DNA from: Rhizobium sp. Q54
GTDB lineage: Bacteria > Pseudomonadota > Alphaproteobacteria > SHVZ01
Assembly: GCA_945871425.1 (NCBI GenBank)
Contig: CAMBVS010000028.1
Coordinates: 1-44,883 of the forward strand
Direction of reading: 5' to 3'
Length of the DNA stretch: 44,883 nt
How positions within the stretch are numbered: position 1 is the first letter of the stretch; each line of letters begins with the position of its first letter. Position numbers and translations under genes: made by a program. Shown here one piece after another: positions 26,668 to 36,862 of this stretch. The notes under the pieces are model-generated. The model ran no database searches and had not been told where the DNA came from. It saw only the letters and a list, made by a program, of their open reading frames with translations.

Positions 26668-27048
26668 TCAGGCCGCCGCATCCTCCGCTGGCCGCAACGC
26701 GGCGCGCGCCTCGCCCGGGGCTTTCAGGAAGCGGTGGCTCCAATCCCGCTGCGTGGTGCGACCCAGCACCGTCCACATTCGCTGCCAGCGATCGCAGCGC
26801 TCGTCCAACGGCATGACCATTCCGATGCGGGCTTGGCGGTCGAAGCCGGCCAGCATCTGGCGCTGAACGGGCTTGTCGAGATAGCGGATCGGGTTTCAGT
26901 CGAACTCGGCATACTTGCCGTTGACGCGGCCTTCCCAGCCGGCACCGCCAGTCCCCCATTCGTTCCGCCTCTTGCGCGGATCGTTTCCGATCAGCCACAC
27001 TTCGTGCGGTTCGGAAAACCGGCCGGCAGGCGAACTGCGGTGGCCCAT
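26668..27048 (-). pseudogene. Unrecognised ORF interrupted by an in-frame TGA
   Basis: On the minus strand one frame stays open from ATG 27048 to the stop at 26668 apart from TGA at 26898-26896 (codon 51). Both sides have typical high-GC third positions. The N part includes EPHEVWLIGNDPRKRRNEWG and VNGKYAEFD; the C part begins NPIRYLDKPVQRQMLAGFDR and has MPLDERCDRWQRMWTVLGR. I do not recognise the family. The ATG lacks a Shine-Dalgarno sequence and lies only 24 nt from the divergent binding-protein start. Because no SECIS-like hairpin with the usual loop follows the TGA, a nonsense mutation in a decaying gene is more likely than recoding. The 75-aa 3' part could still be made from ATG 26856. 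Confidence 0.5.
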
Positions 27049-27071
27049 CGAAAAAACAGAGGAGCCTCGTC

Positions 27072-28655
27072 ATGAAACGGGTGAGACTACTAGGATCGGT
27101 CTTCGCCGCGGCCGTGCTCGCCGTCTCGGCGGTGGCACCGGCCAAAGCTCAGAACAACGTGCTGCGCGTCGTGCCCCAGGCGGACGTCAAGGTGCTGGAC
27201 ACGCATTTCTCGTCGATCCAGGTCACCAAGATCTTCGCGCTGATGGTCCACGACACGCTGTTCGCGTGGGACTACAAGCTCGGCGCCAAGCCGCAGATGG
27301 TCGAGGCCTGGACAGTATCGCCGGATAAGCTCACCTACACCTTCACGCTCCGCCCCGGGCTCAAGTTCCATGACGGCCAGCCGGTGACGTCCAAGGACGT
27401 GGTCGCCTCGATCCAGCGCTGGACCAAGCGCGACGTGATCGGCCAGCGTCTCGCCGCCTTCACCGCCGACATGGCCGCCGTCAACGACCGCACCTTCACC
27501 CTCACGCTGAAGGAGCCCTACGGCTTCGTCGAGTTCTCCCTCGGCTCGGCCGGCGGCCAGATGCCGGCGATCTACCGCGAGGCCGATGCCAAGACCGATT
27601 CCGCGACTCCCATCGCCACCGCCATCGGCTCCGGCCCGTTCGTCCTGAACCGCGACGAGTGGAAGCCCGGCGCCTTCGTCGACTTCAAGAAGAACGCCGA
27701 CTACATCCCGCGAAGCGAGCCGGTGGACGGGCTCACCGGCGGCAAGATCGTCAAGGTCGACCGCGTCGAGTGGCACATCATCCCGGATTCGGGCACGGTC
27801 GCCGCGGCGCTGACCAAGGGCGAGGTCGACCTCTGGGATTCGCCGGCGACCGACCAGCTGGGCCCGCTCGTCAACAACAAGGACATCGTCATCGACAAGC
27901 TGCCGCCCTTCGGCAACTACGGCGGCATCCGCGTCAACTCCCTGCATCCGCCGTTCAACAACGTGAAGGCGCGCCAGGCGCTGGCCTATCTATTCGATCA
28001 GCGGGACTTCATGGCCGCGGCATACGGCGATCAGAAATGGTGGAAGGTCTGTTACGCCTACTACGTCTGCGACGCGCCATGGACGACCCAGGCCGGGTCG
28101 GAGCCCTATCATAAGAAGGACCTCGCCAAGGCCAAGCAGCTCTTCGCCGAAGCCGGCTACAAGGGCGAGAAGCTGACGCTCATCACCACCAACGAGCTGC
28201 CGCAGATCGGCGCCATGGCGCTGGTCGCCGCCGCCAACCTCAAGGAGGCCGGCGTCAACGTCGAGATGGTGGTGACCGACTGGGGCACCGTGGTCAGCCG
28301 CATGCCGAAGAAGGATCCGCCCGACAAGGGCGGCTGGAACATGTTCACAACGTGGTTCACCGGAACGACCATGCACTCCCCGCTGACCAACATCGGCACC
28401 AACATGGCCTGCGACCAGACCAACTGGTTCGGCTGGCCTTGCGATGCCGAGGTCGAGAAGCTACGCGACTCCTTCCTCAGGGCGCCGGACGACGCCGCCC
28501 GCAAGGCCATTCTTGAGCCGCTGCATAAGCGCCTGATGGAGACTCAGCCGTATACGCTGCTCGGCCAGTTCGATCCGCCGTTCGTGTGGCGGAAGAACGT
28601 CCAGGGCGTGGTCAAGGGCTCGGTGCTGGTCTTCTGGAACATCAGCAAGTCCTGA
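27072..28655 (+). CDS. ABC transporter substrate-binding protein, peptide/opine family (SBP_bac_5)
   Basis: This 527-aa periplasmic protein has a Sec signal peptide ending APAKA-Q and the family-5 features TYTFTLRPGLKFHDGQPVTSKD (seen as LRPGLKFHDGQPV) and GSGPFVL. Family 5 proteins bind di- or oligopeptides, nickel, opines or glutathione for an ABC importer. No permease or ATPase gene is adjacent, so it must use components encoded elsewhere. AGAGGAG precedes the ATG. A strong terminator 22 nt after the stop makes it a single-gene transcript. Substrate cannot be inferred from sequence. Confidence 0.93.
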   Translation: MKRVRLLGSVFAAAVLAVSAVAPAKAQNNVLRVVPQADVKVLDTHFSSIQVTKIFALMVHDTLFAWDYKLGAKPQMVEAWTVSPDKLTYTFTLRPGLKFHDGQPVTSKDVVASIQRWTKRDVIGQRLAAFTADMAAVNDRTFTLTLKEPYGFVEFSLGSAGGQMPAIYREADAKTDSATPIATAIGSGPFVLNRDEWKPGAFVDFKKNADYIPRSEPVDGLTGGKIVKVDRVEWHIIPDSGTVAAALTKGEVDLWDSPATDQLGPLVNNKDIVIDKLPPFGNYGGIRVNSLHPPFNNVKARQALAYLFDQRDFMAAAYGDQKWWKVCYAYYVCDAPWTTQAGSEPYHKKDLAKAKQLFAEAGYKGEKLTLITTNELPQIGAMALVAAANLKEAGVNVEMVVTDWGTVVSRMPKKDPPDKGGWNMFTTWFTGTTMHSPLTNIGTNMACDQTNWFGWPCDAEVEKLRDSFLRAPDDAARKAILEPLHKRLMETQPYTLLGQFDPPFVWRKNVQGVVKGSVLVFWNISKS

Positions 28656-28676
28656 CCTAGTCTGTCGTTGCTGCGG

Positions 28677-28714
28677 GGCCGGCAGCTTCCCGCTGCCGGC
28701 CTCTTCTCTTTTCT
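28677..28714 (+). terminator. Rho-independent terminator
   Basis: A perfect 10-bp stem (GGCCGGCAGC at 28677-28686 with GCTGCCGGCC at 28692-28701, loop TTCCC) is followed by the pyrimidine tract TCTTCTCTTTTCT. It ends the substrate-binding protein transcript 22 nt after its stop. It is the clearest intrinsic terminator in the window. Confidence 0.88.
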
Positions 28715-28730
28715 ACCGGGGGCTTTTCAC

Positions 28731-29630
28731 ATGGCAGATCGCATTGGCTTCATCGGGCTCGGCAACATGGGGGGCCCGATGTCGGCCAACCTGGCGCGGA
28801 AGGGCTTCCAGCTCACCGTCTTCGATCCGCGGCCGGCGCAGATCGACAAGCTGGCCCAGCTCGGCGCCAAAGGGGCGAAGACCATCGGCGAGGTGGTCGA
28901 GGCCTCCGACATCGTCATCACCATGGTGCCGGATACGCCGGATGTCGAAGGCGTCGTGCTCGGCCCCGAGGGAACGCTCGCCCGCGGCCGCGCCGGCATG
29001 CTTCACATGGACATGAGCACGATCTCGCCGGCGGCGAGCCGGCGGATGGCGGAGACGCTCGGCGAGAAAGGCATCGGCTGGGTGGATGCCGGCGTCGGGC
29101 GCTCGCCCGCGCATGCCGAGCGCGGCGAGAGCCTGTTCATGGTCGGGGCCTCGCCCCAGAACCTGGCTCGGGTGACGCCGATCCTCAACGCGATGGGCAA
29201 CAAGATCGTCCATTGCGGCGGCGCCGGCGCCGGCATCGCGACCAAGGTGGTGAACAACTACCTTGCCATGTGCCTCAACCAGCTCAATGCCGAGGTCTTC
29301 ACGCTCGGCGCCAAGCTCGGCCTCGACACCAAGGCGCTGTTCGAGGTGGTGACTTCCTCGCTCTCCAGCAACGACCACCTGAAGATCTATTGGCCGACCA
29401 AGGCGCTGAAGGGCGACATCGAGCCCGGCTTCGCCCTCGACCTCGCCTTCAAGGACCTCTCGATCGGCGTCGGCGCCGCCAAGGAGGCGGGAGCACCCGC
29501 CCATGTCGGCACTGCGGCGCGCGAGGCGATGATTCGCGCCCGCACCCAGCAGGGCCTCGGCCAGAAGGACGTGACGGCGCTGCTCCACGCGGCGGCGGCC
29601 GAAGCCGGGATCAAGCCGCCGACGCTGTAA
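28731..29630 (+). CDS. NAD(P)-dependent beta-hydroxyacid dehydrogenase (HIBADH family)
   Basis: This 299-aa enzyme belongs to the 3-hydroxyisobutyrate / tartronate-semialdehyde / L-threonate dehydrogenase family. It has the Rossmann motif IGFIGLGNMGGPMSANL, the substrate-binding segment VDAGVGRSPAHAERGES and the catalytic lysine in GAGIATKVVNNYL. The C-terminal helical domain has AFKDLSIGVGAAKEAG. The ATG at 28731 (MADRIGFIG) is chosen over 28668, which would start inside the terminator. The substrate is uncertain; in this genome, with several sugar-acid genes, a tartronate or threonate role is as likely as valine degradation. Confidence 0.92.
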   Translation: MADRIGFIGLGNMGGPMSANLARKGFQLTVFDPRPAQIDKLAQLGAKGAKTIGEVVEASDIVITMVPDTPDVEGVVLGPEGTLARGRAGMLHMDMSTISPAASRRMAETLGEKGIGWVDAGVGRSPAHAERGESLFMVGASPQNLARVTPILNAMGNKIVHCGGAGAGIATKVVNNYLAMCLNQLNAEVFTLGAKLGLDTKALFEVVTSSLSSNDHLKIYWPTKALKGDIEPGFALDLAFKDLSIGVGAAKEAGAPAHVGTAAREAMIRARTQQGLGQKDVTALLHAAAAEAGIKPPTL

Positions 29631-29639
29631 GGCGAGAAC

Positions 29640-29685
29640 GAGCGGGCGGCGCTGCCGGCCGGAGCGACCGACAGCGCAGCCGCTC
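29640..29685. repeat. Imperfect inverted repeat between convergent genes
   Basis: GAGCGG (29640-29645) and GCGCTG (29649-29654) pair with CAGCGC (29672-29677) and CCGCTC (29680-29685). It sits between the converging stops of the HIBADH-family gene and the nitroreductase, so it may act as a two-way transcription barrier, but it lacks a T-tract on either strand. Confidence 0.3.
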
Positions 29686-29698
29686 GAGTGAGCGGGCC

Positions 29699-30475
29699 TC
29701 AGCGGAAGTCGAACCCGCGCTCCTTCAACTGCTGGCGCAGCTTGTCGCGGAGCCAGGGATTGAACTTCCTGTCCATGTCGTGGGTCCAGGAATCATCCGT
29801 CGTCGGCCGCCCGGTCCGGCGATAGTGCCGGGCGAGCTCGGCGTCGTAGGCAGCCAGACGAGCGCCGAGGTCGTCTCCGGTCTTCATGGTGCCGTAGCGC
29901 TCGTAGTGGACCATGCCGGCATAATCCATGCGCGGCTTCTGCTCGGGCGCCTCGTCCGGCCAGCCCAAGCACAAGCCGAAGACGCAATAGACGCGGTCGG
30001 GCAATCCCAGGATCTCGGCGCTCGCCCTCGCGTCGTTGCGGACCGCGCCGATCATCACGCCCTTCAGCCCCAGCGACTCCGCGGCGAGCGAGGCGCACAT
30101 GCCGACCAGCGCCGCATCGATCGAGGAGACGAGGCCGGTCTCCAAGTTGTTGTCGGCGACCGAGTGGCCGCGCTGCTCGAGAGCGAAGGCGATGCGCGTC
30201 AGGTCGGCGCAGAAGGCGAGGAACACCGGTGCTTCTGCGACATGCTTCTGGTTGCTGGTGATCTGCGTCAGACGTTTCAGCACGTCGCGGTCGCGGACCA
30301 CGATCACCGAGTAGGACTGGATGTTGGACGAGGTCGGCGCCCGGAAGGCGGCCTTCAGGATCGCCTCCACCATCGCTTCCGGCACGGGGTCCGGCCGGTA
30401 ACGGCGCACGCTGACGCGCTCCGACAGGAGATCGATGGTCTCGGTCCGAAGATTGGGCCGCGTGGTGTCGGGCAT
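29699..30475 (-). CDS. Nitroreductase family protein (NfsA-like)
   Basis: This 258-aa FMN-dependent NAD(P)H oxidoreductase reduces nitroaromatics, quinones or flavins. The N terminus has RVSVRRYRPDPVPEAMVEAIL and APTSSNIQSYSVIVV, the FMN-phosphate site of NfsA-type enzymes; the C terminus contains the extended region RKFNPWLRDKLRQQLKERGF. The size and the APTSSNxQ motif favour the NfsA/FRP group over NfsB. It is 13 nt downstream of the MetX-like gene on the same strand, so they are probably co-transcribed. Confidence 0.92.
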   Translation of the reverse strand: MPDTTRPNLRTETIDLLSERVSVRRYRPDPVPEAMVEAILKAAFRAPTSSNIQSYSVIVVRDRDVLKRLTQITSNQKHVAEAPVFLAFCADLTRIAFALEQRGHSVADNNLETGLVSSIDAALVGMCASLAAESLGLKGVMIGAVRNDARASAEILGLPDRVYCVFGLCLGWPDEAPEQKPRMDYAGMVHYERYGTMKTGDDLGARLAAYDAELARHYRRTGRPTTDDSWTHDMDRKFNPWLRDKLRQQLKERGFDFR

Positions 30476-30488
30476 GGAGCGCTCGCGT

Positions 30489-31505
30489 CTAGAGAGACTG
30501 AAGAAAGCTCTTCAGCGCCGGCGCCCATTTGGCGGCGTCGGTGCCGGAGGCAAGATGGCCGTGCTCGCTGTCGATCTCCTCGTAGCGGGCATCGACGCCG
30601 GCGGCCTTCAGCGCGGACATCACGCTTGGCGCGATCGACGGCGGAAACAGCTTGTCGGTGCGCGACAGCACGAACAGTACCCGCGCCTTGACCTTCTTCA
30701 GGTCAGGCGTGACGTCGTAGCTGTCCATGGCGCGCCCGAGCGCCGGCAGCGAGTTGCCGTCGAAGGCCTCGGCCCAGGCGCGGGCCTGGCGGAGGATCTC
30801 GGCATCGCGCGCCGCCTTGTCGGGCATCCGCGGCCTCAGCTCATCGTCGACGCCGTAGCCGCGGAGCGTATCTTCGCGCAAGGCGATCATCGTCTTCAGG
30901 ATGCCGCCCTTGTCGTAGTAGTGCCCGCCGTTCCAGTTGGGATCGGCGGAGAGCTTCCGGAGCGTCGCGTCCGGATCGGCCTGCGGCGGCCGCTTGAGGC
31001 CGGTCACCACCGGCACCAGCCCCTTCATGAAGCCTGGGTACTGGATTCCCCAGGTGAAGGCCTGGAACCCGCCATAGGAGGGACCGACCACGGCGACGAG
31101 GCCGCGGACGCCGAGCTGGTCCAGCAGGCGCTTCTGCGCGGCGACGATGTCCGGGACGGTGATCGCCGGAAAGTCCGCGCCGTAGGGGCGGCCGGTCGCA
31201 GGATTCGGGCTGCGCGGTGCGGTCGAGCCGAAGGCCGAGCCCAGCATGTTGGTGCTGACGACGAAGTACTTGTCGGTGTCGATCGGCTTGCCCGGACCGG
31301 CAAGCTCGCTCCAGGAGCCCTCCGAGGCGCTGGCGCCGCCGTCGATGAACAGATGGCTCGACGTGTAGCCGTGAGTGACCAGGAGCGCGTTCTTCCCGTC
31401 CGGCGCCAGCTTGCCATAGGTCACATAAGCGAGCTTCGCGTCCTTCAGCGTGCCGCCCCGCTCGAGAGACAGGTCGCCGATCGAGCCGATCTGGGTCGTC
31501 GCCAT
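30489..31505 (-). CDS. Alpha/beta hydrolase, homoserine O-acetyltransferase (MetX)-like
   Basis: This 338-aa protein has the MetX-type alpha/beta-hydrolase fold. The nucleophile is S143 in VVGPSYGGFQAF, the acid D lies in LSRTDKLFPP and the histidine in DSEHGHLA. The oxyanion-side motif is VVSTNMLGSAFGSTAPRSPNP. True MetX usually has GGSMGGMQ at the nucleophile; here GPSYGGFQ suggests a paralogue with a different acyl acceptor or a hydrolase. The ATG at 31505 (MATTQIGSIGDL) is chosen because the extra residues from 31562 are atypical. A CTAGGGT element lies 48 nt upstream. Confidence 0.85.
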   Translation of the reverse strand: MATTQIGSIGDLSLERGGTLKDAKLAYVTYGKLAPDGKNALLVTHGYTSSHLFIDGGASASEGSWSELAGPGKPIDTDKYFVVSTNMLGSAFGSTAPRSPNPATGRPYGADFPAITVPDIVAAQKRLLDQLGVRGLVAVVGPSYGGFQAFTWGIQYPGFMKGLVPVVTGLKRPPQADPDATLRKLSADPNWNGGHYYDKGGILKTMIALREDTLRGYGVDDELRPRMPDKAARDAEILRQARAWAEAFDGNSLPALGRAMDSYDVTPDLKKVKARVLFVLSRTDKLFPPSIAPSVMSALKAAGVDARYEEIDSEHGHLASGTDAAKWAPALKSFLQSL

Positions 31506-31552
31506 GACTTTCCGTTCTTTCCCCGGTCCCGGCATCGAAGCGCGCCGCCGAA

Positions 31553-31559
31553 ACCCTAG
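31553..31559 (-). promoter_or_regulatory. Candidate -10 element (CTAGGGT)
   Basis: On the minus strand CTAGGGT includes the -10-like hexamer TAGGGT, 48 nt before the MetX-like start at 31505, and about 80 nt from the divergent P-type ATPase gene. It is a further member of the CTAGNNT set. No -35 box was recognised. Confidence 0.3.
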
Positions 31560-31641
31560 CATGCCCGATTGATCCAGATCATCGTGACCCGGTACCAGGG
31601 GTGACAGAAATTACGATCGACCGTGGCCAGCAGGGTCCCGC

Positions 31642-34182
<2,541 letters not shown>

Positions 34183-34243
34183 CCCGACCGCAGGGAGTCA
34201 CCCGACCCACTCGTGTCAGCCATCGAGACATTGGAGAACGCTC

Positions 34244-34795
34244 ATGCAGCTCGCCAATTCGCCCCATGCCTACGGAGCCGTCGCGAAGGCTTTTCATTGG
34301 TCGATCGTTGCGCTCGTACTCATCGGCTGGATCTTCGGCACCTTCGGCGAAGAGCTGCCGCGTGGCGCGCCACGCAACCTCGGCCTCTTCGTCCACATCA
34401 CAGCAGGGCTACTCATCCTGGCCATCTCCCTGCCGCGCCTCGTCTGGCACTTCGCCGATACCAAGCCGCCACCTGAGCCAAACCCGTTCGGGCACTGGGC
34501 GGATCGACTCGCCACGTTCGCGCACTACGCCCTCTATGTACTGGTGATCGCGGCACCGCTCGCCGGAATTGCCACGCTGTTCGCCCGGGGCGACGCCCTG
34601 CCGGTGCTGGGACTGTTCGACATCGCCTCGCCGATGGCCGCCGACCGGACGACGGCGAGATCCGTCAAGGAGGTGCACGAGGTGCTGGCCAATGCACTCC
34701 TCGTCCTGGCGCTGCTGCACGCGGCCGCCGCACTGTTCCACCACTGGGTGCTGCGCGACCGGACGCTGGTCCGGATGCTGCCGGGCCGGAGGTAG
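34244..34795 (+). CDS. Cytochrome b561 family protein
   Basis: This 183-aa di-heme b-type cytochrome has four TM helices: 17-35 (AFHWSIVALVLIGWIFG), 47-66 (LFVHITAGLLILAISLPRL), 89-110 (FAHYALYVLVIAAPLAGI) and 147-170 (EVLANALLVLALLHAAAALF). Heme-ligand histidines are seen in FHW, FVHIT, VHEV and the last-helix LLHAAAALFHHW. Such CybB-like proteins move electrons between quinone and periplasmic acceptors, in some cases superoxide. GGAG lies 8 nt before the ATG. It follows the P-type ATPase by about 60 nt and could be co-transcribed. It converges with hyuA. Confidence 0.93.
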   Translation: MQLANSPHAYGAVAKAFHWSIVALVLIGWIFGTFGEELPRGAPRNLGLFVHITAGLLILAISLPRLVWHFADTKPPPEPNPFGHWADRLATFAHYALYVLVIAAPLAGIATLFARGDALPVLGLFDIASPMAADRTTARSVKEVHEVLANALLVLALLHAAAALFHHWVLRDRTLVRMLPGRR

Positions 34796-34813
34796 AGCGG
34801 GCCGCGACGGGCG

Positions 34814-36859
34814 CTAGCGGAGCGGCACCGCAATATCGAGCCAGCCTTCTGCGGTGACCCGCGCGCGATCTCCGTTCCGGAGCAGCACCGTCGTCGTCGC
34901 GGATTCGACGATGGCCGGGCCGTCGATGACCTGGTCGCGGGCGAGCGCATCGAAGTCATGGACCGGCGCCTCGACCCAGTCGCCGAGATGGATGCGGCGG
35001 CGGTCGCGCGGCGGCGCCGGCGACCGGTCGGGAAGCGTCGGCTCCTTCGGCAGGTCCGGCAGCACGCCGACCACCGCGACGCGCGCGTTGACCAGCACCA
35101 CCTCCTGGTCGCGCAGCGCATAGGTGTAGAGCTCGGTGTGGCGCTGGTGGAAGCGCTCGACGATGTCCGGCATCGGATCGTCCTTGGTCCAGTCGACGCC
35201 GTCGAGCGGCACCGCGACCTCGAAGATCTGCTCGCCGTAGCGCATGTCGGCGCCGTAGTGGATGCGGATCGGCCCATCGAAGGTCGCCGGTAGCCGCGCC
35301 CGCCCTTCCGCCGCCATCTCCTGATAAAGGGCCTTTAGTGCGCTGACGCTCAAGCGCTTGGCATCGCCGATATGCGTGCGCGCGACCTCGTAGCGGAGGT
35401 CGGTCGCAAGCATGCCCCAGGCCGAGAGCACGGCTGCGACCCGGGGCACGATCACGCGCGTCAGGTCGAGCTGGCGCGCCACATCTGTCGCATGCAACCC
35501 GGCGGCGCCGCCGAAAGAGAGCAGCGCGAAGCGGCGCGGATCGACGCCGCGGCGCACCGAGACCAGGCGGATGCCTTCTGCCATGTTGGTGTTGACGACG
35601 CGATGCACGCCGGCAGCGGCGGCGACGCGGTCGACCTTGAGCTCCTTCGCCAGCCGGTCGAGCGCGGCCTCGGCCGCCGGCCGGTCGAGCTGGCTGCGGC
35701 CGCCGAGGAAGTTGCCGGCGTCGAGATAGCCCAGCACCAGGTTGGCGTCGGTCACCGTGGCGGCGAGGCCGCCGCGGCCGTAGCAGGCCGGCCCCGGCTC
35801 GGCCCCGGCGCTCTCCGGCCCGACGTAGAGCAGCCCGCCGGCATCGACACGGCCGATCGAGCCGCCGCCAGCCCCGAGGCTGACGATGTCGAGGCTGTTC
35901 AGGGCGACGCGCTGGCCGCCGACGGCGCGGTCGGGCGCCAGTGACGGCTCGCCGTTCACGATCAGCGAGATGTCGGTCGAGGTGCCGCCCATGTCGAAGG
36001 GAATGAGATCGCCCGAGCCGATCAGGCTCGCCGCATGCCGGCTGCCGGCGACGCCGCCGGCGGGGCCGGAGAGCACCGAGCCCGCGGCGAGGCGCACCGC
36101 CTCGTCGATCGGCGTGACGCCGCCATGGGACTGGATGATCAGCACCGGGCCGGTGTAGCCGGCATCCTTCAGACGCCTCTCGAGGCGCGTCAGGTAGCGC
36201 GACAGGATCGGGCCGACATAGGCGTTCACCACCGTGGTCGAGACCCGCTGGAACTCCTTGATCTGCGGGAAGACCTCGGAAGAGAGCGAGACATAGGCGC
36301 CGCGCATTGCCTTCCTGACCGCCTTGCCGGTCGCGCGTTCGTGGCGCGGATCCCGATAGGCATGCAGGTAGCAGACGGCGACCGACTCGACCCCCTGCTT
36401 CCTCAGCGTGGCGATGGCGCGCTCCAGCGAGCCTCGGTCGAGAGGTGTGCCGACCTTGCCGTCGGCGCGCATCCGCTCCTTGACGCCGAGCCTGAGCGCA
36501 CGCGGCACCAGCGGCTCCGGCGCCGGCATGCGGAGATTGTAGCGGTCGTCCTTCAGGCCCTCGCGCATCTCGATGACGTCGCGGTGGCCCTCGGTGGTCA
36601 AGAGCCCGACCTTGGCGCCTTTCCGCTCCAAGAGCGCGTTGGTGGCGACGGTGGTGCCGTGGACGATACGCTCGGTCCGCAATAGCAGCGTCGCAAGGTC
36701 GGTCGAGAGCATCGCCGCCAGCCGCCCGAGCCCGTCGATCACGCCGATCGACGGGTCGGCCGGGGTCGAAGCCGCCTTGGCGATGGTGGAGCCGCCGGCC
36801 TCGTCGATCGCGACCAGGTCGGTAAAGGTGCCGCCGACGTCGATGCCGATCCGGAGCAT
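34814..36859 (-). CDS. hyuA: Hydantoinase / 5-oxoprolinase subunit A (HyuA)
   Basis: This 681-aa ATP-dependent subunit opens a lactam or imide ring (hydantoin or 5-oxoproline) together with HyuB. The N-terminal actin-like ATPase part has GIDVGGTFTDLVAID and HGTTVATNALLERKG; the second phosphate motif is FDMGGTSTDISLI. The middle carries GAGGGSIGRVD and AEGIRLVSVRRGVDPR. Length is typical of the single-domain hyuA. It is 3 nt downstream of hyuB and both follow a gamma-glutamyltransferase gene, which favours 5-oxoproline as the substrate. It is the last gene of the operon. Confidence 0.94.
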   Translation of the reverse strand: MLRIGIDVGGTFTDLVAIDEAGGSTIAKAASTPADPSIGVIDGLGRLAAMLSTDLATLLLRTERIVHGTTVATNALLERKGAKVGLLTTEGHRDVIEMREGLKDDRYNLRMPAPEPLVPRALRLGVKERMRADGKVGTPLDRGSLERAIATLRKQGVESVAVCYLHAYRDPRHERATGKAVRKAMRGAYVSLSSEVFPQIKEFQRVSTTVVNAYVGPILSRYLTRLERRLKDAGYTGPVLIIQSHGGVTPIDEAVRLAAGSVLSGPAGGVAGSRHAASLIGSGDLIPFDMGGTSTDISLIVNGEPSLAPDRAVGGQRVALNSLDIVSLGAGGGSIGRVDAGGLLYVGPESAGAEPGPACYGRGGLAATVTDANLVLGYLDAGNFLGGRSQLDRPAAEAALDRLAKELKVDRVAAAAGVHRVVNTNMAEGIRLVSVRRGVDPRRFALLSFGGAAGLHATDVARQLDLTRVIVPRVAAVLSAWGMLATDLRYEVARTHIGDAKRLSVSALKALYQEMAAEGRARLPATFDGPIRIHYGADMRYGEQIFEVAVPLDGVDWTKDDPMPDIVERFHQRHTELYTYALRDQEVVLVNARVAVVGVLPDLPKEPTLPDRSPAPPRDRRRIHLGDWVEAPVHDFDALARDQVIDGPAIVESATTTVLLRNGDRARVTAEGWLDIAVPLR

Positions 36860-36862
36860 GGG

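Noticed and set aside
26896..26898. In-frame TGA as a second selenocysteine codon
   Set aside because: The only nearby stem (GCCAG/CTGGC) begins about 33 nt downstream with a 3-nt ATG loop that lacks an early G, and no cysteine lies within five residues of the TGA; a nonsense mutation is simpler.
28657..28663. CTAGTCT as promoter of the HIBADH-family gene
   Set aside because: A transcript starting there would run straight into the strong terminator at 28677-28714, so it is probably a chance copy of the motif.
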